This document shows positions 1 to 8,102 of a DNA stretch of 64,000 bases, in pieces (position 1 is the first letter of the stretch; every line of letters begins with the position of its first letter). The stretch lies in contig NZ_JARZAI010000003.1 in assembly GCF_029893355.1 (NCBI RefSeq), positions 1 through 64,000 of the forward strand, read 5' to 3'. The notes beneath the pieces were generated by a model. It saw only the letters and a program-made list of their open reading frames with translations. It searched no databases and was not told the origin of the DNA. Source of the stretch: Kitasatospora sp. MAA4 (lineage in GTDB: Bacteria; Actinomycetota; Actinomycetes; Streptomycetales; Streptomycetaceae). The position numbers and the translations under genes are program-made.

Positions 1-92
1 GGCTCCCAGTAGACGACTGGGTTGATAGGCCGGATGTGGAAGCCCAGTAATGGGTGGAGCTGACCGGTACTAATAGGCCGAGGGCTTGTCCT
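1..92 (+). rRNA. rrl: 23S ribosomal RNA, 3' end (partial)
   Basis: The window opens inside the 3' terminal domain of 23S rRNA. The run ending GGTACTAATAGGCCGAGGGC is the conserved actinobacterial 3' end. The 5' part lies outside the window and the exact mature 3' end (about 90-93) is approximate. 5S rRNA follows about 90 bp later, so this is the distal end of a 16S-23S-5S operon. Confidence 0.93.
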
Positions 93-181
93 CAGTTGCT
101 CGCGTCCACTGTGTTGTTCTGAAACAACGACCCCACGTTTCCCCTTGGCCGGGATCGTGGTGCGGTTGACAGTTTCATAGT

Positions 182-301
182 GTTTCGGTGGTCATAGCGT
201 GAGGGAAACGCCCGGTTACATTCCGAACCCGGAAGCTAAGCCTCACAGCGCCGATGGTACTGCAGGGGGGACCCTGTGGGAGAGTAGGACGCCGCCGAAC
301 A
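182..301 (+). rRNA. rrf: 5S ribosomal RNA
   Basis: About 120 nt with the typical Streptomyces 5S sequence: start GTTTCGGTGGTCATAGCG, internal CCGAACCCGGAAGCTAAGC, and 3' end GGACGCCGCCGAAC pairing with the 5' end. It follows 23S rRNA and precedes a strong terminator, as expected for the last gene of an rRNA operon. Confidence 0.95.
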
Positions 302-309
302 ATCATTCC

Positions 310-347
310 AGATAAGCCCCCTTCCCTTCCGGGAAGGGGGCTTATCT
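310..347 (+). terminator. rRNA operon terminator
   Basis: Perfect 17-bp inverted repeat with a 4-nt loop (TTCC), starting AGATAAGCCCCC, 9 bp after 5S rRNA. No T-run follows, as is usual for actinobacterial terminators. Confidence 0.85.
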
Positions 348-428
348 GCATGTTTGGACACTGTCCAACGCATGACCCCGCGGCTACCGTACAGATCGAA
401 CAGGTACGTAGCCCGAGGGGGAGACCGT

Positions 429-1130
429 ATGACCCAGCAGCAGAGCACCACCACACTCGCGCCCATGATCGAGATCGAGGACGTCTGGCGCAGCTTCGGC
501 AGTGGCGCGACCGCGGTGCACGCGCTGCGTGGGGTCTCGTTCTCGGCCCGGCGCGGTGAACTCACGGCGCTGCGGGGTCGATCGGGATCGGGCAAGACCA
601 CGCTCCTCAACCTCGTCGGCGGTCTGGACTCGCCGACTTCGGGGCGGATCACGCTGGACGGTGCGGATCTGGCGGGCCTGGACGAGTCCGGCCGGCTGGC
701 CATCCGGCGGGACCGGATCGGCTTCGTGTTCCAGTCCTTCGGCCTCATCCCGATCCTGACCGCCGCCGAGAACGTCGGTGTGCCGATGCGGCTGCGCAAG
801 GTCGGCGCCGCGCGGCGCGAGGAGCGGGTGCGGACGCTGCTGGCGCTGGTGGGACTGTCGGACCACGCCGAGCAGCGTCCGTCCGAGATGTCCGGCGGCC
901 AGCAGCAGCGGGTCGCGATTGCTCGGGCGCTCGCCAACGAGCCGGCGCTGATCATCGCCGACGAGCCGACCGGTCAGTTGGACTCGGAGACCGGCCGCTC
1001 GGTGATGCAGCTGCTGCGTGCGGTGGTGCGCAGCGAGGGAGCGACGGCGCTGGTGGCCACCCACGACCCGCAGTTGATGGTGCTCGCGGACCGGGTCGTC
1101 GAGCTGCGTGACGGTCAGATCGTCGAGTAG
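429..1130 (+). CDS. ABC transporter ATP-binding protein, MacB/LolD type
   Basis: A 233-residue ABC ATPase. Visible motifs are Walker A GRSGSGKTT, Q-loop FVFQSFGLIP, signature MSGGQQQR, Walker B ALIIADEPTGQLDSETG and the switch His in VATHDP. The GQLDSETG D-loop and the compact length fit the MacB/LolD/FtsE-like group, which works with FtsX-type permeases in efflux or lipoprotein release. The ATG at 429 is chosen because AGGGGGA precedes it; an in-frame TTG at 354 overlaps the rRNA terminator region. No permease gene is next to it: upstream is 5S rRNA and downstream a terminator, so its membrane partner must be elsewhere. Substrate unknown. Confidence 0.85.
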   Translation: MTQQQSTTTLAPMIEIEDVWRSFGSGATAVHALRGVSFSARRGELTALRGRSGSGKTTLLNLVGGLDSPTSGRITLDGADLAGLDESGRLAIRRDRIGFVFQSFGLIPILTAAENVGVPMRLRKVGAARREERVRTLLALVGLSDHAEQRPSEMSGGQQQRVAIARALANEPALIIADEPTGQLDSETGRSVMQLLRAVVRSEGATALVATHDPQLMVLADRVVELRDGQIVE

Positions 1131-1163
1131 CACCCACCTCGGCCGATCCCCCCCTTCCGACCC

Positions 1164-1200
1164 TGAGGCCGGGCCGCCCACAACGGGCGGCCCGGCCTCA
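1164..1200 (+). terminator. Terminator after the lone ABC ATPase
   Basis: Perfect 16-bp inverted repeat (arms TGAGGCCGGGCCGCCC and its complement) with a 5-nt loop ACAAC, 33 bp after the stop codon. Confidence 0.8.
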
Positions 1201-1306
1201 GTCGTTTCCGGGGGGCGGCAGTCAGATCCGCGCGCCTCGCGCCAGGTTTCTTGCGGCGCCGGAACATACGTTGACGCCTCCCCGCAGCGCTGGAAGCCTT
1301 TGTCAG

Positions 1307-1393
1307 GTGAGCCACCGAGCCGTTGCCCTGGTTGTTCGCCTGCACGTCGATCTGCGACGGCACGCGAGCGCCATCTGTGCTGCCTGCCGCTGA
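1307..1393 (+). CDS. Cysteine-containing regulatory leader peptide (28 aa)
   Basis: A GTG-started 28-codon ORF upstream of the sulfonate importer genes. Its C-terminal half reads LHVDLRRHASAICAACR, matching the HVDL-x-R-x-x-SA-x-C pattern of the short 'putative leader peptides' often found before sulfur-assimilation operons in Streptomyces. Cys codons are residues 24 and 27, just before the stop. Family knowledge suggests translation of the Cys codons senses cysteinyl-tRNA and controls downstream expression by attenuation. A weak ribosome site (GGAAG, 1292-1296) precedes it. Role inferred; the motif match is direct. Confidence 0.8.
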   Translation: MSHRAVALVVRLHVDLRRHASAICAACR

Positions 1394-1542
1394 CGCTGCC
1401 CGGCTCCCTCCTCTCGCGCAGCTTCCTTGCGCTCCCCTCCCGCTCATCACCTCTCCCCGGTTCGGACGCTGCCCAGCGCTGTCCGTGCGCTGACGCGTAC
1501 CCGGGTCCGAGCCCTGCCACGCCGCCGCAAAGGACCTCCGCC

Positions 1543-2583
1543 ATGCCCTCCGCCCTGCCCGTTTCGCTGCTGCCTGCCGCCTCCCGTCGTCAGTTCCTGG
1601 TCCTGGCCGGCCTCGCCGCCGCAGCCACCGCCTGCGGTACGGCCACCGCGTCGCCCGGCGGTGGAAAGGAGGTCACGAAACTCAGGTACCAAGGTTCGGT
1701 CGGGGCGGTAACGCTGCCCGAACTGGCCCAGGATCTGGGCTACTTCGGGAATGTGACGCTGGACTGGGTGGGAAACACGATCAGCGGCCCGCAGGACATC
1801 CAGTCCGCCGCGACCGGTCAGACCGACTTCGGCGGGGCGTTCAACGGCTCGGTGGTCAAGCTGATCGCGGCGGGTGCCCCGGTGAAAGCCGTGATCGGGT
1901 ACTACGGCGTCGACCAGGCGTCGTACGAGGGGTACTACGTGCTGGAGGACAGCCCGATCCGCTCCGCCCGGGATCTGATCGGCAAGAAGGTCGGGGTGAA
2001 CACGCTGGGGGCGCACTACGAGGCCCTGCTGGACATCTACCTTCAGCGCAACGGTCTTTCGCCGAGCGAGATCGCCAAGGTGGAGCCCCTGGTGCTGCCT
2101 CCGGTCAACACCGAGCAGGCGCTGCGGCAGAAGCAGATCGACGTGGCCGTGCTCGGCGGCATCCTGCGCGACAAGGCCGTCGCGGCCGGGGGCATCCGCC
2201 CGCTCTTCACCGACTTCGACCTGCTCGGGGCGTTCACCGCGGGCACCTACGTGCTGACCAACCGCTTCCTCAAGGCGAATCCGACCACGTCGCGGATCTT
2301 CGTCACGGGCGTGGCCAAGGCGATCGAGTGGGCCAGGACCACCCCGCGCGAGCAGGTGATCGCCCGCAGCGTGGACATCGTCCGCAAGCGCGGCCGCAAC
2401 GAGGACACCTCGGCCCTGCAGTACTGGAAGTCGGCCGGGGTGGCCGAGACGGGCGGCCGGATCAGCGACGCGGAGTTCCAGCTGTGGATCGACTGGCTGG
2501 TCTCGCACGGCGACATCAAGGCCGGCCAGGTCAGGGCGGCCGACGTCTACACCAACAGCTTCAACGAGTTGAGCGCGCGATGA
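1543..2583 (+). CDS. ABC transporter substrate-binding lipoprotein, sulfonate/taurine (SsuA/TauA) type
   Basis: 346 residues. The N-terminus is a Tat-type lipoprotein signal (SRRQFL, then a hydrophobic stretch ending in lipobox AATAC, Cys about residue 31). The mature part has the NMT1/SsuA-like fold: LRYQGSVGAVTLPELAQDLGYF, ATGQTDFGGAFNG, GKKVGVNTLGAHYEALLDIYL. It would capture the substrate outside the membrane for the permease and ATPase that follow. The ATG at 1543 is chosen for AAAGGA at 1529-1534 and the signal peptide; upstream in-frame codons do not look coding. It overlaps the ATPase gene by ATGA. The Cys leader peptide and the dioxygenase in the same operon suggest an organosulfonate substrate; this family also binds nitrate, thiamine precursors and other ligands. 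Confidence 0.82.
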   Translation: MPSALPVSLLPAASRRQFLVLAGLAAAATACGTATASPGGGKEVTKLRYQGSVGAVTLPELAQDLGYFGNVTLDWVGNTISGPQDIQSAATGQTDFGGAFNGSVVKLIAAGAPVKAVIGYYGVDQASYEGYYVLEDSPIRSARDLIGKKVGVNTLGAHYEALLDIYLQRNGLSPSEIAKVEPLVLPPVNTEQALRQKQIDVAVLGGILRDKAVAAGGIRPLFTDFDLLGAFTAGTYVLTNRFLKANPTTSRIFVTGVAKAIEWARTTPREQVIARSVDIVRKRGRNEDTSALQYWKSAGVAETGGRISDAEFQLWIDWLVSHGDIKAGQVRAADVYTNSFNELSAR

Positions 2584-3413
2584 CAGCGAGCATCAGCTTC
2601 CGCGGTGTCACCAAGACCTTCCCGGTGCGAGGCCCCGGCGGGGCCCGGCAGCGGACCGAGTTCACCGCTGTCGACCGGGTCGACCTGGACGTGGCCGCCG
2701 GCGAGTTCGTCGTCCTGGTCGGGCCCAGCGGCTGCGGCAAGTCCACCCTCCTCGACCTGCTCGGCGGGCTCACCAGGCCCACCGCCGGGGAGATCCTGCT
2801 GAACGGAACACCCGTCACCGGTCCGGGCCTTGACCGCAGCACGGTCTTCCAGCAGTACGCCCTGCTGCCCTGGCGCACCGCGCAGGGCAACGTCGAGTTC
2901 GGCCTGGAATCCATCGGACTGCCACGTCGTCAACGCGCGGCCAGGGCCCGCGAGTACCTGGGTCTGGTCGGCCTGGCGGGCTTCGAGGACCGGCATCCGC
3001 ACGAGCTCTCCGGCGGCATGAAGCAGCGGGTGGCGATCGCCCGCAGCCTGGCCTACGACCCGGACGTCCTCCTGATGGACGAGCCGTTCGCCGCGCTGGA
3101 CGCGCAGACCCGCGAGTCCCTCCAGGACGAGTTGCTGCGGATCTGGCGGCGCACCGGCAAGACCGTGCTCTTCATCACCCACGGCATCGAGGAGGCGGTC
3201 TACCTGGGCGGGCGGGTCGCCGTGCTGACCTCGCGTCCCGGCAGGGTCAAGGCGGTTCTTCCGATCGACCTGGGCAGCCGCGGCGAGGCCCAGGAGGCCC
3301 AGGACCTGCGCTCCAGCCCGGAGTTCGCCCGCCACCGGCACGAGATCTGGAGCCTGCTGCGCGACGAGGTGTCCCGGGCCCAGCAGTTGGAGAAGGAGGC
3401 AGCACCGGTATGA
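2580..3413 (+). CDS. ABC transporter ATP-binding protein, SsuB/TauB type
   Basis: 277 residues. Walker A GPSGCGKST, Q-loop VFQQYALLPWRT, signature ELSGGMKQR, Walker B VLLMDEPFAALDAQTR and switch His in FITHGIEEA are all present; the LLPW and MKQR forms are typical of nitrate/sulfonate/taurine importers. The ATG overlaps the stop of the binding-protein gene (ATGA) and its own stop overlaps the permease start the same way, indicating translational coupling. It powers import of the substrate bound by the preceding lipoprotein. Confidence 0.88.
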   Translation: MTASISFRGVTKTFPVRGPGGARQRTEFTAVDRVDLDVAAGEFVVLVGPSGCGKSTLLDLLGGLTRPTAGEILLNGTPVTGPGLDRSTVFQQYALLPWRTAQGNVEFGLESIGLPRRQRAARAREYLGLVGLAGFEDRHPHELSGGMKQRVAIARSLAYDPDVLLMDEPFAALDAQTRESLQDELLRIWRRTGKTVLFITHGIEEAVYLGGRVAVLTSRPGRVKAVLPIDLGSRGEAQEAQDLRSSPEFARHRHEIWSLLRDEVSRAQQLEKEAAPV

Positions 3414-4264
3414 GTACCGATCTCAAACCACCCGCCGTTCAGCAGGAGTTGGAGCAGGAGCAGCCGCCCTCCCCGCCGACCCGCGCGCCCGGCCGGGTGC
3501 TCGGGCTGCTGCGCGACGGTGTCACCAAGTCGGTCGCGATCCTGGCTCTGCTGGCGCTCTGGGAGGTGGCTCCGCGTGCCGGCCTGGTCGACCGCACGTT
3601 CCTGCCGCCCTTCTCCGAGGTGGCCCAGGCCTGGTGGGGCCTGCTGACCAGTGGCCAGCTGGCGAGCAACACCCAGGCCAGCCTGACCCGTTCACTCGTC
3701 GGCTTCGGTCTGGCCGTGCTGATCGCGGTGCCGCTGGGCCTGCTGATCGGCTGGTACCGTCCGGTCGCCGACCTGCTCAGCCCGCTGCTGGAGCTGTTCC
3801 GCAACACCGCGGCACTCGCTCTGCTGCCGGTCTTCATCCTGATCCTGGGCATCGGCGAGACGTCAAAGATCTCGATCGTGCTCTACGCCTGCGTCTGGCC
3901 GATCCTGCTCAACACGATCAGCGCGGTACGCACCGTCGACCCCACCCTGCTGCGGCTGGCCCGTTCGCTGAACCTGCCACCGCTGCGGCTCTTCCAGAAG
4001 GTGATCCTGCCGGCCTCCGTACCGGCGGTCTTCACCGGGATCCGGCTGGCCGGATCGGTCTCGATCCTCGTTCTGGTGGCGGCCGAGATGGTCGGAGCCA
4101 AGGCCGGTCTGGGCTACCTGATCAACGCCTCGCAGTTCAACTTCGCGATCCCGCAGATGTACGCGGGCATCGTCACCATCTCCGTCCTCGGCCTGCTCTT
4201 CAACCAACTGCTGGTCGCGCTGGAACGCCGCTTCACCCGCTGGCGCGCCCCGCTCTCCGCCTGA
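3410..4264 (+). CDS. ABC transporter permease, SsuC/TauC type
   Basis: 284 residues, with a Pro/Gln/Glu-rich cytoplasmic N-terminus of about 35 residues and then about six membrane segments (first near SVAILALLALWEVAP). The binding-protein-dependent permease EAA loop appears in SLNLPPLRLFQKVILPASVP. The FLPPFSEV motif after the first helix is typical of the SsuC/TauC family. The ATGA overlap with the ATPase gene places it third in the importer operon. Confidence 0.88.
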   Translation: MSTDLKPPAVQQELEQEQPPSPPTRAPGRVLGLLRDGVTKSVAILALLALWEVAPRAGLVDRTFLPPFSEVAQAWWGLLTSGQLASNTQASLTRSLVGFGLAVLIAVPLGLLIGWYRPVADLLSPLLELFRNTAALALLPVFILILGIGETSKISIVLYACVWPILLNTISAVRTVDPTLLRLARSLNLPPLRLFQKVILPASVPAVFTGIRLAGSVSILVLVAAEMVGAKAGLGYLINASQFNFAIPQMYAGIVTISVLGLLFNQLLVALERRFTRWRAPLSA

Positions 4265-4292
4265 ACAGCCCCTTCCCCGAAAGGACTTCGTC

Positions 4293-5180
4293 ATGACCCT
4301 GGAGATTCACAAGATCGGCGGCCGGATCGGCGCCGAGGTCAGCGGCCTCGATCTCTCCGGCGCACTCCAGCCGGAGGTGGTCGCCGAGCTGAACGCCGCG
4401 CTGGTGGCGCACAAGGCGCTCTTCTTCCGCGGCCAGACGCTCGACGACGACGGCCAGACCCGGTTCGCCGAGCACTTCGGTCCCCTCACCACCGCCCACC
4501 CGACCGTGGCCGCCCTCGACGGGCAGCCCAACGTGCTGGCCGTGGACAGCGCCGAGGGCGGTCGGGCCAACCGCTGGCACACCGACGTCACCTTCGTCCG
4601 CACCCCGCCCAAGGCCAGTACGCTGCGCAGCCTGGTCGTCCCGCCCTACGGCGGCAACACGCTGATCGCCGACACGCAGGGCGCCTATCGTGATCTCCCG
4701 GACGCCCTGCGCGAGTTGGCCGACCGGCTCTGGGCTGTGCACACCAACGACTACGACTACGCCCAGGGCCGCGAGCTGGACGCCAAGGAGGCCGAGCGCC
4801 GCGCGGTCTTCACGGCGAGCAAGTACCGCACCGCTCATCCGGTGGTCCGGGTCCACCCGGAGAGCGGTGAGCGCGGGCTCTTCATCGGGGGCTTCGCGCA
4901 GAGCATCATCGGCCTGTCCTCGCACGAGTCGCACGACCTGCTGCGCAGCCTGCAGGCGTACGTCACCCGCCCGGAGAACGTGGTCCGCTGGCGCTGGGCC
5001 GTGGGTGACCTGGTGCTCTTCGACAACCGGGCCACCCAGCACTACGCGCCCGACGACTACGACGGTCTGCCGCGCCTGCTGCACCGGGTGACCGTGGCCG
5101 GGGACGTCCCGGTGGGCGTCAGCGGCGAGTCGAGCCACGTCCTGGAAGGCGACGAGGCGGCGCACTACACGAGCCTCTGA
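4293..5180 (+). CDS. TauD/TfdA-family Fe(II)/2-oxoglutarate dioxygenase
   Basis: 295 residues, about the usual TauD length. The iron triad is visible: His96 and Asp98 in RWHTDVTF and His264 in RLLHRVTV. N-terminal IGAEVSGLDLSG and YGGNTLIADTQGAY are family signatures. Such enzymes hydroxylate taurine, other sulfonates or alkyl sulfates and release sulfite or sulfate. It starts 28 bp after the permease gene with GAAAGGA before the ATG, so it is the last gene of the importer operon and probably attacks the imported sulfonate in the cytoplasm. Exact substrate cannot be read from sequence; related enzymes act on phenoxyacetates. Confidence 0.85.
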   Translation: MTLEIHKIGGRIGAEVSGLDLSGALQPEVVAELNAALVAHKALFFRGQTLDDDGQTRFAEHFGPLTTAHPTVAALDGQPNVLAVDSAEGGRANRWHTDVTFVRTPPKASTLRSLVVPPYGGNTLIADTQGAYRDLPDALRELADRLWAVHTNDYDYAQGRELDAKEAERRAVFTASKYRTAHPVVRVHPESGERGLFIGGFAQSIIGLSSHESHDLLRSLQAYVTRPENVVRWRWAVGDLVLFDNRATQHYAPDDYDGLPRLLHRVTVAGDVPVGVSGESSHVLEGDEAAHYTSL

Positions 5181-5189
5181 ACCAAAAGG

Positions 5190-5223
5190 AGCGCCGCGAG
5201 GTCCGGGAGGACCTCGCGGCGCT
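5190..5223. terminator. Bidirectional terminator between convergent genes
   Basis: Perfect 15-bp inverted repeat (arm AGCGCCGCGAGGTCC, loop GGGA) between the dioxygenase stop and the end of the convergent monooxygenase gene. Confidence 0.8.
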
Positions 5224-5240
5224 GTCGCGTGTGGGGCGGG

Positions 5241-6563
5241 TCAGCCCCAGCGGCCCGCCGGCCGCGGCAGTCCGTAGTGCTCGCGCAGCGTGCTGCCCTG
5301 GTAGCCGTCGCGGAAGAGCCCGCGGGCGCGGAGCAGCGGGACCACGTGCTCGACGAAGTCCTCGAGTCCGCTCGGCAGCAGCGGCGGCATGACGTTGAAG
5401 CCGTCCGCCGCGCCCTGTGTGAACCAGGTCTCGATGTGGTCGGCGAGCTGCTCGGGAGTCCCGACGACCACCTGGTGCCCGCGTCCGCCGCCGAGCCGCC
5501 CGACCAGTTGGCGCAGCGTCAGCCGGTCGCGCTCGGCGAGGTCGCGGATCAGCTCGAAGCGGCTCTTCGCGCCGTTGATCGCGGCGAGCGGGGGAAGTGG
5601 GGGCAGCGGCTCGTCCAGCGGGTGGTCCGTCAGGTCGACGCCCAGCACGGTGGAGAGCACCCCGACCGCGCGGGCCGGGCTGATCAGCTCGTCCAGTTCG
5701 CGGTCCAGCGTCTTGGCCTCCGCCTCGGTCGAGCCGAGCACCGGTACCACGCCGGGCAGGATCTTCAGCTGCGCCGGGTCGCGCCCGGCCGCGGCGGCCC
5801 GGCGCTTGAGGTCGGCGTAGAAGGACTGCCCCTCCTCCAGCGTCTGCTGCGCGGTGAAGACCGCCTCGGCCCAGCGGGCGGCGAAGCCCTTGCCGTCCTC
5901 CGAGGACCCGGCCTGGACCAACAGCGGGTACCCCTGCGGGCTGCGCGGGATGTTCAGCGGCCCGCGCACCTGGAAGTGCTCACCGACGTGGTCGATGTCG
6001 TGCACCTTGCCCGGGTCGGCGAAGGAGCCGCTCGCCCGGTCGAGCAGCAGCGCGTCGTCCTCCCAGCTGTCCCAGAGCGCGGTGGCCACCCGCAGGAACT
6101 CGTCGGCCCGCTGGTAGCGCACCGCGTGCTGCTGGTTGGCGCTGCGGTTGAAGTTCTGTGCGGAGCGCTCGCCGGCCGAGGTGACGATGTTCCAGCCGGC
6201 CCGGCCGTGGCTGATGTGGTCGAGCGAGGCGAACTGCCGGGCCAGGTTGTACGGCTCGGTGTAGCCGGTGGAGACGGTGCCGATCAGGCCGATCCGGGTC
6301 GTCACCGCGGCGATCGCGGCCAGCAGCGTGAAGGGTTCGAAGCTGCTGATCAGACCCCAGCCGCCGTCGGACCGCGCCTCCACGCCGTCGGCCAGGAAGA
6401 CCGAGTCGAAGGAGGCGGCCTCGGCGGCCTGGGCCAGACGTTGGAAGTGGGCGATGTCGCGGGCCTGGGCGGGATCGGTGCGCGGGTGGCGCCAGGCGGC
6501 CTCGTGGTGGCCGACACCCATCAGGAAGAGGTTGAAGTGCAACTGCCGGTCGGCGGTGGGCAT
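5241..6563 (-). CDS. LLM-class FMN-dependent monooxygenase (NtaA/SnaA/DszA type)
   Basis: 440 residues with the bacterial-luciferase-like fold of the NtaA/SnaA/DszA group: LHFNLFLMGVGHHEAAWRHP, FDSVFLADG, SRPAGWNIVTS-like region (GRAGWNIVTSAGERSAQNF) and PLLVQAGSSEDGKGFAARWAEAVF. These two-component enzymes use FMNH2 from a separate reductase to oxidise nitrilotriacetate, sulfones or related compounds. GAGGAG lies before the ATG. It is convergent with the sulfonate operon and downstream of a ROK regulator, with a 22-bp palindrome in its upstream gap. A role in organosulfur use is inferred from context; no flavin reductase gene is in the window. Confidence 0.82.
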   Translation of the reverse strand: MPTADRQLHFNLFLMGVGHHEAAWRHPRTDPAQARDIAHFQRLAQAAEAASFDSVFLADGVEARSDGGWGLISSFEPFTLLAAIAAVTTRIGLIGTVSTGYTEPYNLARQFASLDHISHGRAGWNIVTSAGERSAQNFNRSANQQHAVRYQRADEFLRVATALWDSWEDDALLLDRASGSFADPGKVHDIDHVGEHFQVRGPLNIPRSPQGYPLLVQAGSSEDGKGFAARWAEAVFTAQQTLEEGQSFYADLKRRAAAAGRDPAQLKILPGVVPVLGSTEAEAKTLDRELDELISPARAVGVLSTVLGVDLTDHPLDEPLPPLPPLAAINGAKSRFELIRDLAERDRLTLRQLVGRLGGGRGHQVVVGTPEQLADHIETWFTQGAADGFNVMPPLLPSGLEDFVEHVVPLLRARGLFRDGYQGSTLREHYGLPRPAGRWG

Positions 6564-6596
6564 GGCGGGACACTCCTCGGGCGAGGGAAGCGGTGG

Positions 6597-6618
6597 AATT
6601 GGTGATATGTCAACAATT
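6597..6618. promoter_or_regulatory. 22-bp imperfect palindrome, candidate operator of the monooxygenase gene
   Basis: Arms AATTGGTGA and TCAACAATT around TATG, in otherwise GC-rich DNA, 34 bp upstream of the monooxygenase start. On the coding strand it contains TTGACA, a perfect -35 hexamer, so a bound protein would block RNA polymerase. The upstream ROK regulator is the obvious candidate binder (inference). Confidence 0.5.
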
Positions 6619-6675
6619 CTCGGCCGCTCCCGCCGCCCCGGCCACGATTTCTGACGCGGTGGAAGAAACCCGGCG

Positions 6676-7890
6676 TCAGCCCGCGGCCCGGGCCGTCCGC
6701 AGATCCATCGGCCGCTGGTACGTCGCGTCCAGCACCCCGGCGCAGGCCGCCACCGCCAGGACGTCCCGGCCGAACGAACCGACGGTCACCAGCTGGGTCG
6801 GCTCCGACCGGGCCCCGATCTGCTCGGCGAAGTACTCCCGCAGCCCGGGCACGGTCAGCATCCCGACCTCGACCACCACCAGCACCTCCGGATTGAGCAT
6901 GTCCAGCAGCAGCGAGGCCGCCGGCGCGAGCAGCCGAAGCCGTTCCTCGAAGAGCCGCCGCGCCGCCGGGTCGCCGGCGGCGGCCAGCTCCGCCAGCAGC
7001 GTGATGTCGGCGCGCGGGATCAGCCCCTGCGCCCGGGCGCTGCGCGCGAGGGTCCGCTCCGAGACGGTGGCCTGCAGGCAGCCGAGCCGTCCGCACGGGC
7101 AGGGCTCGGTCGATCCGGGGACGGGCAGGTGCGCGATGCCCCCGGCCCGCGAGCGGCGCCCGCGCAGGACCGCGCCGCCGGTGGCGATCGCGGCGTCCAC
7201 CACGTTGCCGACGAAGAGCTCGACCAGCTCGGTGCAGCCGGTGCCCGCGCCGAACAGCAGCTCGGCCTGCGCCAACGCCCGGGCGTGGCCGTCCACATGG
7301 GTCGGCAGCCGGCTGATCCGGGCGTCCGGTACGCCGACCAGCAGTTCGCGCAGCGGCACGTCCCGCCAGCCCAGCACGGTGTTCTCCACGACGCTGCCGC
7401 GCTCGCTGTCCACCCAGCCGCCGGTCACCACCCCCAGGCCCAGCAGCGAGCGCCCGGCGGCACGTCGCGCCAGGAAGCCCGGCAGGTGGCGGCGCACGGT
7501 GGCCAGTACCGCTTCGGCGTCCCCCGTTCGGGGGACCCGCTCGTGCGCCACCACCCGGCCGCGCAGGTCCAGCAGGGCGAAGGTCAGCCACGGCACGCCG
7601 ATGTGCACGCCGCAGGCCAGGTGATGGCCGGTGTCGATGTCCAGCGGCAGTTGCGGCCGGCCCGCCCGCGGCGGCCCCTCCACCGGCGGCAGCTCGCGCA
7701 GCAGCCCGATCCCGATCAGCTCCGAGGTGTGCCGCGACACGGCCGCCGGGCTCTGTCCGGTCGCCCGCCCCAGCGCGGTCCGGGACAGCGGCCCGCCCGC
7801 CAGCACCGCGCGCAGCACTGCTCCGGCACCCCCGCCCTCGGTGGGCGGCGGTGTCCTTCCGACCGCGGGCGGAGCAACCAGTGACAGCAT
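6676..7890 (-). CDS. ROK-family transcriptional regulator
   Basis: About 404 residues from the ATG at 7890, preceded by GGGAGC. The N-terminal winged helix-turn-helix (VLRAVLAGGPLSRTALGRATGQSPAAVSRH) is followed by a ROK sugar-kinase-like domain with the zinc motif CPCGRLGCLQATVS. An in-frame ATG further upstream (7983) gives a residue stretch unlike the family. It precedes the monooxygenase gene in the same direction (gap 112 bp). ROK repressors usually respond to sugars or sugar phosphates; the effector here is unknown. Confidence 0.85.
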   Translation of the reverse strand: MLSLVAPPAVGRTPPPTEGGGAGAVLRAVLAGGPLSRTALGRATGQSPAAVSRHTSELIGIGLLRELPPVEGPPRAGRPQLPLDIDTGHHLACGVHIGVPWLTFALLDLRGRVVAHERVPRTGDAEAVLATVRRHLPGFLARRAAGRSLLGLGVVTGGWVDSERGSVVENTVLGWRDVPLRELLVGVPDARISRLPTHVDGHARALAQAELLFGAGTGCTELVELFVGNVVDAAIATGGAVLRGRRSRAGGIAHLPVPGSTEPCPCGRLGCLQATVSERTLARSARAQGLIPRADITLLAELAAAGDPAARRLFEERLRLLAPAASLLLDMLNPEVLVVVEVGMLTVPGLREYFAEQIGARSEPTQLVTVGSFGRDVLAVAACAGVLDATYQRPMDLRTARAAG

Positions 7891-8102
7891 GCGCCGATGC
7901 TCCCAGCGCGGTGTTGCACCACCATGGCGGGGGCATGAAGCGCTGCCGCGGGCCGCTGCCGGCAGCGGACCGATTTCCGTCAAGATGCCGCTAAATCTGC
8001 CGTCTGACCAGCCCGATCGAAGGCAGGGCAGCCGTTACCCCGTAGTCTCGACAGCGCCGAACAGGCGTCCGGGGGTGGCCCTCGGGCTGAGCTCGATCAA
8101 GA

